The notes: generated by a model not told the origin, from the letters alone. 64,000 nucleotides of DNA from Chinchilla lanigera (GCF_000276665.1 NW_004955429.1:7089695-7153694), one strand, 5' to 3'. Shown: positions 1-12,794, counted from the stretch's first letter. Translations and numbers: made by a program.

Positions 1-134
1 GAAAAGAGAAAGAAAAGAGAAAGAAAAGAGAAAGAAAAGAGAAAGAAAAGAGAAAGAAAAGAGAAAGAAAAGAGAAAGAAAAGAGAAAGAAAAGAAAGAA
101 AAGAAAGAAAAGAAAGAAAGAAAGGAAGGAAGCA
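1..134. repeat. Purine microsatellite (GAAAAGAGAAA)n
   Basis: A period of about 11 bases, breaking into GAAA and GGAA units at the right end. It is pure purine on the plus strand, and may be a SINE tail that begins before the window. Confidence 0.95.
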
Positions 135-662
135 AGCCAGCCATAGTTGTAATGTAATAATAATTCATGCCTTTGTTCTCTGCTCAAATCTAAGAATGCT
201 CTTACTATTCTCATCCTCACAGCCAGCTTATCTCACTGAAAAAAAAAAAAAAAAGAATTTATCCAAAAAAATTTTCCATAAATACCACCCCTGCAACACT
301 CTACATCCAGTGTATTTCTCGTACTTTTCTGCCTTCTCTCTCATTACAGTACTAGAGCCTGCTTTTCAATTTGGCAGGTCTCCTTCCTTTTCATGTATTT
401 CAGGATATCATTCTAACAATTTCTTCCTCTTCTTTATCATTATTTCCTCTCTCTACTGGATCATTCCTTCTAGCACACTATCGTGCTGCTATTTCTCACA
501 TTTAAAAAATACCTTTCTTCCTCCTCACTTCCCTGGCCAGTTATCTTCTATTCCTCTTTCTAGCTAAGCCTCTGAAAGCAGTCATTCACACTCACTGTCT
601 GACTTTTCTCCTCCTATTCTGGATTAAACCCAGTTTTTGTCCCCACTAAATATATTAAAATC

Positions 663-825
663 AGCGGGGTGTGGTTCACGCTTGTAATACCAGCACTCAG
701 GAGGCTGAGGCAGGAGGATCATCGCAAGTTTGAGACCATCCTGGGCTACAAAGCAAGCTCAAGGCCAGCCAGAACTGCACAGCAAGACCCTGCCTCAAAA
801 AGACAAAAAAAATAAAATAAAATAG
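663..825 (+). mobile_element. B1 SINE
   Basis: Near full-length 7SL-derived B1 with the internal duplication, ending GACAAAAAAAATAAAA. Confidence 0.88.
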
Positions 826-1364
826 ATTAAAACTGCTCATCAACATCACTAATGATCTACACTTGACTAAATCCAACCGCTAGCTCTTCTAGGATGACAC
901 AGTTCACTTATTGCATCCTTTCTCTAGCTGGCCTCCTGGAGTGCCACATCCTCTTGGTTTTCTTCCTCATCTCCTTTGATGATTACACTTCTCTAACATC
1001 TTTTGCTTGTAAGCCTTTTCTTTTTCTACCTCTATTCACTCCTCCTGTGATGATGTGATCCAGGCTCACAGTTTTAAATACTTCCATATGCGTTCGACAC
1101 CCAAATTTATACCCAAAGTTTGGATGTTTTTCCTGAATGGCAGATTATGCATCCACGTGGCTAGTCAGTATTCTCTACCTAGCCGGTTAACAGATACCTC
1201 AACTCTGCAGTAGGGAGAACAGCCCACCAAGATAACCACATCTTGAACTCTGAAATCTGTCGATAATTTACAATACATGGCAAAAAGAACTTTAAGGACA
1301 TAATGAAGCTCACAAACCTTAAAACAAGGAAATTTAAAAAAAAAAAAAAAAAGGAAATTATTCA

Positions 1365-1805
1365 GAGAGGCCCAATCTCATCACATGAGCCCTTAAAAGA
1401 GAATTTTCTCTGACTAAAAGCAGATGGGATACAACAGAAGCCTTCTGTTGCAAAAAAGAGAAAGAGAAATTCCAACCTTAAGAAAGATGCAACACGTCAC
1501 TGCTGGCCCTGAGACACAAGGGGTCACATGGCGGAAGACTCGAGGATTGACAGAGGCCCTGGCTCAGGGTGGGTCACAGCTAACAACCAACATGGAAGTG
1601 GGCACCTGAATCCCACACATCATGAGGAACCAAATTACATCACCCTGCATGATCTTCGAAAGTAGATTCAGATAAGAACCAACACCTTGACTTAATCCTT
1701 TACCTGAGGTACATGAACCAGTTGAGTCCACCCACACAGAACAATAACGTAAATTTATGTCGTTTTAAGCTGCTAAATTCGTGGCAGCAATACTAAACTA
1801 ACAAC
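1365..1805 (+). mobile_element. MaLR (MLT1-like) LTR remnant
   Basis: Contains ATCACATGAGCCCTTAAAAG, a GGCCCTGA-type middle part and a 3' end reading GTCGTTTTAAGCTGCTAAAT with GTGGCAGCAATACTAAACTAA. This is the layout of ancient mammalian MaLR LTRs of the MLT1/MST group. It is heavily diverged and no internal region is seen. Confidence 0.7.
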
Positions 1806-1857
1806 ATATCTAAAATTGAATTCTTCACCTTCTCCATGACCTATACAGTCTATCCTA

Positions 1858-2030
1858 TCTTTGTTTTGGTTTGGTTTTTTGTTTACTTGGTTGGTTGGTT
1901 GGTTGGTTGGTTGGTTGGTTGGTTGGGTTAAGACAGGATCTTGCTATGTAGACCAGGCTGGCCTCAAACTTCCAACAATCTCTTGACTCAGCCTCCTGAA
2001 TGCTACGATTACAGGTGTGCACAACCAGCC
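1858..2030 (-). mobile_element. B1 SINE with (CCAA)n tail
   Basis: Reverse-oriented B1 whose A-rich tail has grown into about ten TTGG units on the plus strand (1887-1925). Confidence 0.85.
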
Positions 2031-2926
2031 TCTTATCTTTGTTAACATCAATTCCATTCTTTCTATCTAACTGGGCCGAAAACTTTGGGATCATATATGG
2101 GTCCTCTCTTTCTTTTATACCTCTGACTTACCTGTTTAAAAAAAAAAAAAGTCATATAGGTTCTACCATTAAATGTACTCAGAATGTTCATCTCTCACCA
2201 TCTGCCCTGTGATTGCCCTTGAAACTGGATGACCATAACTCCTCCTAATGTTATTAACCCCTGATCCTAATGCACTCTCTATAGTCTATCCATAACAAAG
2301 CAGCCAGAGTTCCTTTCACAATTCAAACCAGATCATGTTATGTCTCAGTCCAGAACCCTCAAAGGGTTCATTTTGCACTCAAAGTAAACACAAAGCCCTT
2401 GCACAGGCTAAACAATGCCTCCTCGCTTGCTTACTCTGTTCCAACCACTGATGGCCTACCTCCTTTTTCACCATAAGCATGTAGTAATCCAGTAATACAT
2501 AACATTTGCTAAATAGTACTGACTCCAGATACCATTCTAGTTGTTTTAAATGTATTATCTTTTCCATTTCACTATTTCCACTACTTTACAGGTAATGAAA
2601 CTGAATCACAGAAAGGTAAACTAACTTAACAGTTCAATCAGTACGTGGTGAAGCCAGAATTCAAAATCACAGATCAGGTCTACGCCACAGCCCAAATTCT
2701 TAATTTCCACAGTGTCCCTCATTGTTAACCTTATTTCCTCTTTGGATACCCACTAGAATCACCAGAAGATGCCATAAAGGATAAGAAGTGGGAATCCTTA
2801 GTGCTTCATGTATGGTAAGAGAGACAGGAAAAATGAGAATTAGGACATTGGGAATAAAAATATTTCTCAGAGATAAAACTCTGTACATAGCTAGTTACTG
2901 AATAAAATATGATACTTAACACTTAC

Positions 2927-3022
2927 TTTTTCTGTTGTAACTGTCAGTGATGGAACCAAAGCAGGTGATGATTCTGGTTGTTTCTTATGTTTTTGTTTGT
3001 GTTTGTCCTTCTCTTTGTATTT
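2927..3022 (-). CDS. MLLT10: MLLT10 coding exon: Lys-rich linker continuing
   Basis: This 96-bp, phase 0-0 exon encodes 32 residues starting KYKEKDKHKQKHKKQPESSP and ending LTVTTEK. It continues the basic linker and moves into a Pro/Ser/Thr segment. The acceptor is TTTTTTAG and the donor is GTAAGTG. I recall the human protein as QPEPSPAL, so PESSPAL here would be a Pro-to-Ser change, the only difference I noticed in the six exons. As with the previous exon, skipping would keep the reading frame. The next coding exon (TYTSTSNN in my memory) is not in the window. Confidence 0.95.
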
Positions 3023-3708
3023 CTAAAAAAATGAACAAAATTTATTCATTAAATTCAAACAAATTCAAATTGTAATCATTTATATGTTAAGATTCTTTTT
3101 ATAACTAGAAGTTTCAAACTTTAACAAATATTTCTACCAAAAAATACCTTTATAACTTAATCCTATTATCATAGTACTATTTTATATATAAAAAAGTAAT
3201 CTATTTTAAAATGACATATCTTCCCTTACCCTTGATCAATCTAAAATACTACCAAAAAACAACTCAAATCTGAAACTATTACATTTATATTTGGTAAAAT
3301 ACATACTTTTCTTATGAGAACACTAAGTACTTTTTTATAAATAGCACTTTTAAAGTTTATGTCTCATTCAGTGTGTGATCACATTTGAAAAGTACCATAT
3401 TCTCTACCACCATGCATTGGATTCCTCAGCCCAGAAACCAGAGATCAGGGCACAGGAACTCAGGCAGGAATCTTTCCCAGGTCTACCCAGTAAATGGATA
3501 AACTGGTCGTCTGTATCAACACTACCACCGCCAAAAGCAGACAAAGTATGTTGCTATGAAGTACTAAAATTAGTAAACTAAATCTAAAAAGCAATTTGAT
3601 TCACTAAAACAATAATTATATATTAGAAGCTCAATTTTGCTTAACATCAAAAAATTTTAACCAAAATGCTCTCAACTGTTTGAACCAGAAAAACAGTATT
3701 TTGGAGCC

Positions 3709-3895
3709 CAGGGTGCCAGACCATACCTATAATTCCAGCTACTCAGGACAGAGATGCAGGAGGACCACAAGTTCAAGGCCAAGGCCAGACTGGGCAACTC
3801 AGTGAGACCCCAATCTCCCCAAAATAAAAAGAGCTAGGAACATAGATCAGTAACAGGGTGCCCCCGGGCTTAATCCCCAGTACAACAAAAGGAAA
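3709..3895 (+). mobile_element. B1-dID composite SINE
   Basis: An old B1-like half without the internal duplication, an A-rich linker, then a degenerate ID half ending TTAATCCCCAGTAC. Confidence 0.8.
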
Positions 3896-4697
3896 ACCGT
3901 ATTGGGTGTGAAATTTGCTAGTATGTCAAGAGCTGGATTTATTTCATAGTGCTTTACTTTAACTATTCAGAGCACTTAATCTGCTCAAGGCATGAAGGAC
4001 TAGTTTTCCTGTCTCTACTCTAAAAGAGATTGCATACCAGCAGAACAAAGAGCATAAAAAGCAAGGATACATGTTTTACTACAATACTACAAATGCTTCC
4101 CTTTTTGCTTTTAATTCCTGGTCTAAGTACTTAAGACATTTTTTGATTGACTGTTAATACTGTTGAGAAAGAAAGTAAAGTAACACAACACTTTTTACTC
4201 AAACTGGGCAATTTTTCTAGTTACTGTAATTATGGCAGATGACTGCTCTGTTCAGCACTGGTCCTCCCATCGTAAGATGTCATCTTCTCCACTCCCTTAA
4301 CCCTGACTTGATGGACAGGTTCTAGACAACAGGACTTTTAAGAAGGTCAGCAGAGCTTCCACCTTTGCTCCTGTGGATCCAAGCCACGATGTTCGGAATC
4401 GTTCCAGACACTCCTGATAGGCAGGCCAAGTGGGGAATGTGGCCATCTGGGGACAAAGAAAGGTGCCTGCCACAGGCACCAGTGCCCAGCCCCAAGCACG
4501 TGAACAGTGACCACCTGGCCAGCCACTAACCTAGTGCGGCCTCATGAACATCCCAAATGATATCACATGGAAGAAAGATACAACTTTTTCCCCTCTTAAA
4601 GAAGCTGAGGACAATTACACAAGAGTTTTAACCCAAGTTTTAAAAAGTAAAACAACCAACGAAAGGACACGTAAAAAATGTGTTCAGGAAGCAATAC

Positions 4698-4890
4698 AGG
4701 GGTCACATGTGGTAGTGTACACCTGTAATCCCAGCTACTAGGGAAGCAGAAGCAGGAGGATCAAAGCCTCGAGGCCAAGACAATTTGCCAAGATCCTTTC
4801 TCAAAATAAAATGAAGAGGAACTGAAGATGCAGCACAGCAGTAGCGTGCATAAAGCCTTACCTGGGTTCAGTCCCAAATAAACAAACACC
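4698..4890 (+). mobile_element. B1-dID composite SINE
   Basis: A B1-like half, the linker CTCAAAATAAAATGAAG, then a degenerate ID half ending GGTTCAGTCCCAAAT. Confidence 0.75.
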
Positions 4891-5530
4891 TCCTCCTGCC
4901 ACTCCAAATGAAGCAGTTGGAGATACCATTAAGTGCCCAAAGGAATAATATTCAGGCCCAAAGGAATTAGGATAGCTCAGTTTTTCTGAAGAGTACACAG
5001 GTGGTCAGTGAACCACTGACAAACCTTTGTGCCAAATTAGTGAGTTCCAGAAGGAACTCCGTATCAACAGCTTGAGGTTCCTTCTCAGAAAATCTCTAGA
5101 ACGAACTAGCAAAGGTTGCCAACGTACAGAAAAGAATTCCATTGTCACCAATTAGGAATGACAGGCCATCAGGAAGCCCAGTGCTAAGAATTAATAGTTG
5201 GCCACAAGGTAAGAATGAAAAGGAAAGCATGAGTTATTTCAAGATAAGTCAATTTTTTTGGTTGGAATTTAAAAAGTAATTTTAGTAAAAAAGAAGTGTC
5301 TTTATTCAAATAATGGAAAATATTCTTTCAAACATGAAGCACACCAATCTCCAGGAATGGAATGGCATTTAAAAGGCAATCTGAAATCACAAATTTTTCC
5401 AATGTTAACAAATATTTTGAAAGTTAAAAGAACCAACCAAATCAACCAACAAGCAAACAAAATTGAGGGCAAGGGCAGATAATAACACATTAAAAACTGG
5501 CAAGCAAGGGGTGATACAAGATTTTAGAAA

Positions 5531-5687
5531 AGCCAGGTGTGGTAGTGCACACCTATAATCCCAGCACTTGCGGCCTGAGTTGGAGAACTGCAGCAAGTTT
5601 GAGGCCAGCCTGGCCTACATAGTGAGTTCAAGGTCAGCGTGAACTACAAAGCAAGAGCCTGTCTCAAAATAAAAAAAAAAAAAAAAT
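5531..5687 (+). mobile_element. B1 SINE
   Basis: Near full length with a 17-A tail; moderately diverged. Confidence 0.88.
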
Positions 5688-6027
5688 TTTAGAAAATAAT
5701 GGAAAGTATCCTATGCTGACCTATAGGATTCAGCTCTTAATCCTGTCTTTAATTCCCTAAAATTCTGAGAATATAACTAAAACTCAAACTCTGGAGCAAG
5801 CACTCGTCCCTCTTATTTCCCTGCCTATTTAACTTTTTCTGCCTAAAGAGTAGTGCTTCAGGTGATAATAAGGAAACTAAAGGGAAATAAGGAAATAAGA
5901 GGTGCTGACTAAAAGGAAATAAGAGGTGCTGACTCTTTCAAAGTACAGTATGAAGGCTAAGAATGAATGAATATAATCCCATAATGAAATGAGACACACC
6001 CACACAGCAGAGGTTTAAACAGGGTAA

Positions 6028-6108
6028 CTGCGACAACAAACCTTTCAGAGCTTTCCATGATAACGAACAGCCTACTGCGGCACAGTTGCCATAGCTTTAC
6101 CACCACTG
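6028..6108 (-). mobile_element. hAT-like MITE, copy 1
   Basis: An 81-bp element. Read on the minus strand it starts CAGTGGTGGTAAAGCTATGG and ends near AGGTTTGTTGTCGCAG, with inverted termini. It shares its middle (GTGCCGCAGT..GGCTGTT..AAAGCTCT) with three other copies in the window. It resembles rodent hAT MITEs of the URR1/OC1 kind; the name is uncertain. Confidence 0.65.
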
Positions 6109-6245
6109 GTATAAGACAATGAATAAAGTTCCTGAAAGGAGAATCAGCCTATGGTTACGCCACAAAATGCATGCTGCTCAAAGCTAAGCTTTTACACTGC
6201 ACTCCTCTCATTTCTTCTGGCTTCAGAAAAATGCAAACTATGGAG

Positions 6246-6366
6246 TTGAGCTTGGTGGTGCATGCCTGTAACCCCAGCACTTAGGAGGCTGAGGCAAGAG
6301 AATTGTGCCAAGTTCAAGGCCAGCCTGGGCTCAAGTGAGACTGTCTCCCCCATGCCCCCAAAAAAA
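6246..6366 (+). mobile_element. B1 SINE, internally shortened
   Basis: A good left half, with the second half shortened to GTGAGACTGTCTCC. Confidence 0.8.
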
Positions 6367-6479
6367 TTGCAAACTACTTCTCCCTCAAGTCATGGTCTCA
6401 AAAATGGTGACATTTTCAAGAAAGTACCTAAATTCCAGTGGAACAAATACACAAAAAGAACAAGATCAAAAAACAAGTG

Positions 6480-6660
6480 CAGGCTGGGCATAATGTGCAC
6501 GCCTGCTATCCTAGCACTCCGGAGGCTGAGGCAGGAGGACTGCCGCAATTTCAAGGCCAGTCTGGGCTACACAGTGAGTTCAGGACCAGCCTAAACTACA
6601 CAGCAACACCCGGTCTCAAAAAGCTAAACCACAAAACAAAACAAAACAAAACAAAACAAA
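6480..6660 (+). mobile_element. B1 SINE with (CAAAA)n tail
   Basis: Near full length, tail of five to six CAAAA units. Confidence 0.88.
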
Positions 6661-6878
6661 AGGTAAGAAAAAAAGTTGCAAAGAGATGATAACTAAAAAT
6701 AATATAAATACTGTAATGCAACTAAGATGCCAGCCTAGGAGTAGATTTCATTGCCTAAAAGTTATTTCCCAAAACTGCCCTATACTACATAAAGAAAACA
6801 TTACAGAATTAGCAAATTAAACAAATGGCAAAGAAATGATACATTATTGAAAATGAACTTGAAGAACTCGAAGAGATA

Positions 6879-7014
6879 GGTTTGAGACAGGGTTTCACTA
6901 TGTAGTTCAGGCTAGTCTTGAACTATGTAGTCCAGGATGGCCTGAACTCTGGACAACCCTCCTGCCTCAGCCTCCCAAGTGCCAGAGTAACAGGTATATA
7001 CCACAACACCCAGC
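6879..7014 (-). mobile_element. B1 SINE
   Basis: Reverse-oriented, near full-length B1. Confidence 0.85.
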
Positions 7015-7302
7015 TAAAAAAAAAGAATGAGAATTGTTTAAACTGCTTAAAAAGACATACTAAAGCAGTCAAGAGGAACTAATAGCTATAGAAAACAAAG
7101 ATAATAGAAAGTTAACCTGCATTCCCAGAGTCCAATAAATGTGGGACAGAAGGTATATTCAAACATAAAAGTCTACCAAGTGAAAACTGCATTCTGAAAA
7201 TTCTGTTGTGCGCTGTTTAACACCTAGATGTACCGAAGTTCAACTCAGTAGAAGGTAAAGTAAAGAAGGGTGGTAGGCTATCTCCACAGCAACAGAAATA
7301 CT

Positions 7303-7389
7303 TTTTTGTTTTGTTTTGGTACCAGGAATCAAACTCAGGACCTTGAATTTGCCAGGCAGGTGCTATGACACTGAGCTATATCCCCAGCC
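7303..7389 (-). mobile_element. ID SINE
   Basis: Reverse-oriented tRNA-Ala-derived ID; the plus strand ends GAGCTATATCCCCAGCC. Confidence 0.88.
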
Positions 7390-7499
7390 AACAGAAACAT
7401 TCTGGATCCACTACCTAAGTCTATTCAAGGAAAAAAAAGTGACCCAATACACAGACAAGGTACAGTCTGAAAATAATGTCTTTTAAAACACACAAACAA

Positions 7500-7628
7500 G
7501 TTGGGCATGGTGGCATACAGCTATAATCAGCCCCAGGCAGGCTGAGGCAGGGTTAGGAGTTAAAAACTAGCATGGACTCCACAATGAGTTGAAGGCCAGC
7601 ATGGACTGTCTCCAAACTAATCCAAAAT
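7500..7628 (+). mobile_element. B1 SINE, diverged
   Basis: GGGCATGGTGGCATACAG start and a recognisable duplicated second half; the tail is decayed. Confidence 0.75.
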
Positions 7629-8656
7629 GTTTAAAAACATAAAATACAAAAAAACTGGACTGCAAAGCAAGTGCAATGAGCATGGGACACTGAAGCCCTT
7701 TCCTTTAAAGCAGGAGCTAGATGGAGAAATGGAAGTATGTCCTTAAAACATCACATCATAGTCTGAGCCAAATTGTACCTGCGCACAAGTTCCTTCCTTG
7801 TTGACACTGGTTCTGGTGACAGAAACAGGCCTTCCCTTTCCCGTCCTAAATAAATGCAGCTCTAGTCTCCACCTCAGGGTGAGCACAGATGGGCTTAAGG
7901 CAATCAAGACAAATCAATTTTCTGTAGCCACTGACTGCTTTTGGTCTGGGATAGGTTTACTTCAGGACAGTAAAACAGAAAGGAAAATTTTCTTGGTGAC
8001 TGCTGAGAATATTCTCACTCAAAAAGGTTCTCCTTTCCTAGCTTTAGATGATGAAGTTAGGCCATGACCCCTGCAAAAACTGCAGTAACCTGGCAACCAT
8101 GACTGAAAAGCCATGAGACTCACAACAAAGTCAACAAAGCCCTGTCACCATGGAACTGGCTATAATTAAATTAAGCACATCTCACAAAATCGTAGCCTCT
8201 GAACTTACGCAAAATAATAAACTTCCAAGTGTTTTAGCCACTTATTTAAGTATTCCATTACTTTCAGCTAAAAGCCTTCAAATTGGAAAAATAATCTCAC
8301 CTCTTCAATGTCTTTCATTTGTTTGGGGTATTATACAATAACTTACAGGTATCTTTAAAAAATAATTCTCTCTTGCGTTAAGAAAATTTTAGCAGAAGCT
8401 TAATATTACTTATTTTACTTCCATTTATCTCATTTTAACAAAATAATTTTATCTATCTAACCATTCTTTTCATCTATGCATAAAAGAAATCTGAAATGTT
8501 CACTTAGCAATGATGGGTACTGGTGAAATCTCAAGTGGTTCTTTTTCAACTTTCATTTTTAATTGCTCTGCCCTGTTTAATTCTCTATAATTAAACATAT
8601 AGCTTATACTAAGGCTAACATGAGATAGAAAGAGCCAGCTATTTACAAAACTCAAA

Positions 8657-8806
8657 ATTTTTTTTTTTGAGACAGGGTCTTACTATAGAGTGCAGGTTGG
8701 ACTTGAACTCGCTCAGACACCCCAGGCTAGTCTTGAACTCACAGCGATCCTTCTGCCTCAGCCTCCCAAGTGCTGGGATTACAGTTATGCACTGCCACAC
8801 CCCACT
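8657..8806 (-). mobile_element. B1 SINE
   Basis: Reverse-oriented, full length with a T-run tail on the plus strand. Confidence 0.88.
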
Positions 8807-8811
8807 TCATC

Positions 8812-9165
8812 CATTTTCTTTTTTGTCTTCTTTTTTTATTAGTACATGTTTGCAGTACATAATTATTACACTCTTCCTGGGGAGTTGGTCCATGGGCATA
8901 ACATTTCTTAGTTCTTTTTCATCCCCTTCTCTCCTCTCACCATCTCTGAGCTATCTCCCGATTATCTTTTGTTTTGCTCTTTATTTATATTTCGGGTTTC
9001 TCCTGAGAAAGAAACCATATAGTATTTAAGCTTGTGTGTCTGGGATTTATTTCACTTAATATTATGGTCTCAAGGTGCATCCATTTTCCTACAAATGACT
9101 CAAAATTTATTCTTCAGAGCAGGACTCTGTTGTGTATAAATACCACGTTTTCTTCATTATGTGTG
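8812..9165 (-). mobile_element. L1 3' end fragment
   Basis: Contains TTATTTCACTTAATATTATG and GCATCCATTTTCCTACAAATG, the reverse complement of the conserved L1 ORF2 end and 3' region. A second copy of the same 3'-UTR lies at 43232-43470. Confidence 0.75.
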
Positions 9166-9639
9166 CTCTAATTAGACACTGCCCAGCTTAAACATGCCCA
9201 TTTCACTGGGTCCAAGCCAGGGCAATCTAAATGAAAAAGGGTGCAATGTCTAGGTCCGCTCCTTGGTTCCTCTGGGTATTTAGTGTCTCCGATGTTTCCT
9301 TTTACAGGGATTAATACAAATAAGCACTGGCGCCCATAGAAGCAAAACTTTTAAAGAAGGTAGACTCACAGAAAAATGTCAAGCCCCTTACTGGTAGCTT
9401 AGAAGACTGCTGGTCAAAAATACCTATTTTAGACTTAGCTGTAAATGAAAAGCAAGCATTGCATAAAGCCACTCAAATTAGAGGATTATGTATTAGGAGA
9501 CAATGCTACAAATGTCTCTAGTTTCTGTATGTCTTTCAAGGGAAGCGACAGTTGTACACTGTCTAGACTATCTTCTTCAGGTTACTTTTACAATGAATAT
9601 ATAGCCTAAGGAGAGAGTAGATCTATCTTAGAAGCAAAG

Positions 9640-9900
9640 GGGAGGCATGCTTTATTGTCCACTGTAAAAGATTCAGGTGGCCTCACCTCTGGGTGTCCCT
9701 CCTTTAATGCAATAGATGGCATGAACATATGTCATCCGCCCTCTCTGCTCTGCCCTATGGGAACTGGGTCTTGGGGAATGGTGCAAAAATACTGATGCTC
9801 TGGCCACTGCTTTGCCGTTAAGTAATAAACTCTCCTTCATCTCTGACCCAGAGGTCTGCTGTAGATACCTTACCTTTCAGCGTTCAGCACAATTGAGAGA
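9640..9900 (+). mobile_element. Possible solitary LTR fragment
   Basis: Has an LTR-like arrangement: a CT-rich stretch, AATAAACTCTCCTTCATCTC with a polyadenylation signal, then about 60 bp. No paired LTR, primer site or TG..CA ends could be fixed. It may equally be unique sequence. Confidence 0.3.
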
Positions 9901-10927
9901 TGAGACTATAATGTGAGTAGGGACATGGCTTTATGGAAAAGGAAGGATGAGAGGCCCACAGGCCAGTAATAGGATTTGAGGGAAATCTATGGGAGTAAGT
10001 TAACAATATAAGCAAGACAAATTGTATGGCCAACTAAGCAATAAATTAACTTTCATTTTATTACCGCTAATGAGGAAGAATTCAACAGCTGATTTCAGGT
10101 TAGGCACCAGGAAATACACTTAAAACAGGGAGCTCAATGATGATTAGTAATCTACTTTGACAGGAGGGGAGGTCTTTCTCACCAATCTGGAAGTCAGACT
10201 CAGTTCCTGCCTACTATAGTAACAACAAGGTGACTTCAGTTACTTTAAGAAAAGTTATGAGGAGACAAAAATTAAGCCTTCTCTTCCCAGGAAAAACCAA
10301 TGGCCACACGCAGCCATCCAAATAGGCTGAGAAATTCTAAGACAAATGTTTCCAGCTCTATTTGATCCAGATGCCCTGAGCACTACTTTACTTACAGCAA
10401 TGGAAGATGAAGGCCCCCGGATGCAGTGCACAGGATTCACACAAGGCACAGAAGCAACATGACTCTGCAGGTGCACCCTTCAGCTAACTGTACCTTAACT
10501 ATTATGTGCACATCTGAAGAATGGCAGGAAATAATGTATGGAATCAGCAAAGTGTCACCCAAGCTACAAAGCAGTTTTTCTATTTTTATAGGATTCTACC
10601 CAACAGAGGGAAGAACATGTGACAGAGATGACATACAGTCTGCAAAGCCTAAAATATACAGGTTCCTTAGAACAAAAGTTTGCCAACTTCCATTTTATCT
10701 GCCTATCTTTACCCATCTCACACGTGAAAGGGTAGAATCCCAAAACAGCAGAACCTGAAAATCAGGAATCAGTTTCAAAACACATAATAACCCGGCAGTA
10801 AGACAAATACATAATAGTAAAAGTGAAATGAAAATGTAAGAGAACCAGGTAAAGGTATCAAAGCTGGAGAAAGAGCGTATCATTCAAGTCCAAGGATGTC
10901 TAGGTTCACTGAAGAGACAAGTTAATG

Positions 10928-11043
10928 CCAGGCAGGGTAGTATGTACATGCCCACAGTCCCAGATGCTGGGGAGGAGGACTCAGGAGCATTATGTGAGCC
11001 CAGGAGTCTGAGGAGAGCCTGGAAAACACAGCAAGGCCCTGTT
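10928..11043 (+). mobile_element. Old 7SL-derived (B1-like) monomer
   Basis: Diverged GGCAGGGTAGTATGTACATG start, with GTGAGCCCAGGAGTCTGAGG in the middle. It lacks the B1 duplication, so it may predate the main B1 burst. Confidence 0.55.
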
Positions 11044-11299
11044 GTGGGGGCAGGTTGGGGGGGAAAACACCCCAAGGAAAAAGCAGGCAAGTGCTGGCTC
11101 TGGGTTCAAAGAAAATGATCCACAATATACAAACTGCATTTTCCTTTAATGTCAGATGTTCTAATACATCAGTCACTGCTCTAAGCAGAGCTGCATCACT
11201 TAAATTATCTGATAGCCTTTTTCTTTTATTGGTCCCCCTACATTGCTGTTTTCTTATCAAACCAATCTCCTAGCTTTATGAGCATTTAAAATACTAATT

Positions 11300-11429
11300 T
11301 CCCCAGCACTTGGGAGGCTGAGGCAAGAGGATCAGTGTGAGTCAAGGCCAGCCTGGGGTTCAAAGTGAATTTAAGACCAGCCTGAACTGCATTGCGAGAC
11401 CCTGTCTCAAAAAGACAATAAATAAAATA
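11300..11429 (+). mobile_element. B1 SINE, 5' truncated
   Basis: Begins at CCCCAGCACTTGGGAGG, missing about the first 30 bases; the rest is well kept. Confidence 0.85.
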
Positions 11430-11537
11430 TTAATTTCACTTATTGTTACATCAAATATACATCTGGCCTGACCCATTTTGAGCTCCAGATTCACGTATAT
11501 AAGTACTTTGAAAATTTTCCCCATTCCAGTAAATCTT

Positions 11538-11698
11538 TTTTTTTTCTTGTTTTTGTTTTTTGAGACAAGGTCTTGCTATGTAGTTCAGGCTGGCTTTGAA
11601 CTCACTATGTAGTCTAAGCTGGCCTCAAACTCATGGAGATCCTCCTGCCTCAGCCTCCCAAGTGCTGGGATTTGAGACATTTGCTACCACAACCAGCA
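11538..11698 (-). mobile_element. B1 SINE
   Basis: Reverse-oriented, full length, T-rich tail on the plus strand. Confidence 0.88.
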
Positions 11699-11921
11699 TT
11701 ACCAATTAATGTAACTGAAATCAGATTTCTCAGCTCTTTTATAAAAAGTTTTACAAATCCACAAAGTTTGCAAGAAGCTTTGAGTCCCTACTTATATTTA
11801 TAACATCACTTTCCTAAATAAGACAACCTGTACCACCCATCACCTACGGCGCACCCTTTCTCAGGTCTACCCATTACCAATGAGGTCTCAGCCATATAGA
11901 CTAATCTTTCAGCAACGAGGA

Positions 11922-12005
11922 CAGCGATGGCAAAGCTTTAAGAGCTTTCAATGATAAAAACAAATAGCCCACTGCGGCTCACATGTCATAGGTTCACCAC
12001 TACTG
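11922..12005 (-). mobile_element. hAT-like MITE, copy 2
   Basis: An 84-bp minus-strand element starting CAGTAGTGGTGAACCTATG and ending AAGCTTTGCCATCGCTG. The two ends are inverted repeats of each other. Same family as 6028, 42684 and 44125. Confidence 0.7.
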
Positions 12006-12794
12006 TCATTTCTTCTATGTTTCAATTAATCCAGCTATCAATAAGCTCAGTTCAGATCTCATTACTTTTAATCTGATTCAAGTTAATGTGCTTAATTAAG
12101 CAACATAAGGCAGTGGTTAATAGCAGACTGAAGGAGCCAAACCATCTCACTTCAACTTCAGTCCATCTTATTATGTATTTGTTTGTTCAAGCTACTCATC
12201 ACTTTCTGTGCTATCATTTTCTCTTTTTTAAAATTCTCTTTTTTAAAACAAAAAGAATGCTATCTACCTCACCCGTCTGTGGGTGAAGATTCCAGGAGTT
12301 AATATAGGTGAAGTACTTAGTATAGTATCCAGCACACAATAACTACTAACATACACATTATTTTTCTCACTTCTGTTGTCCTCATGGTCATCATCATGAA
12401 AATCATTCCACTAATCAGTTTTCCCATTTCAACCACTAAGTAAACACCTCATACAACACTTGCCAAATAAACTTCAAGTGTGGCTGCAATCATACCACCA
12501 TTAAATGCAAACTCTTCAACTGCAATCACCTCAATCTGTATTGTCATGCTTATCATTTCTAGCTTATCCTTCTCAGCTTCTTATCAATTCAACACACTGG
12601 ACCTTCCCCATGTTCAAAATATTCTAAATGTTTACAATTTTAAATTCTAAAAATATTGTGCATGTCATTCACAGCATGAATCACTCACATGGATCCATTT
12701 AGCACTCCTACTACCTCACAGGAAGTGCTGGTCAAATTCCCACAAGTTCGCCATTTCCCTCTTCCTAGCTCTACCTCACTTACCTGTATTTGTT

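Larger units (their letters stand above)
1..2926 (-). other. MLLT10: MLLT10 intron (5' part), downstream of the leftmost exon
   Basis: No coding exon. It holds a purine microsatellite, two B1 copies and an MLT1-like LTR. I recognise nothing in 135-660, 826-1364 or 2031-2926 apart from short A runs. Confidence 0.85.

Noticed and set aside
196..567. ORF of 123 residues near the left end
   Set aside because: AT-rich low-complexity translation with no domain, splice support or repeats to explain it; chance.
1424..1609. ORF of 61 residues in the MLT1-like region
   Set aside because: It lies within an old non-coding LTR.
9640..9900. A solitary LTR promoter with AATAAA
   Set aside because: Kept only as a low-confidence feature: no ends, target duplication or second copy could be fixed.
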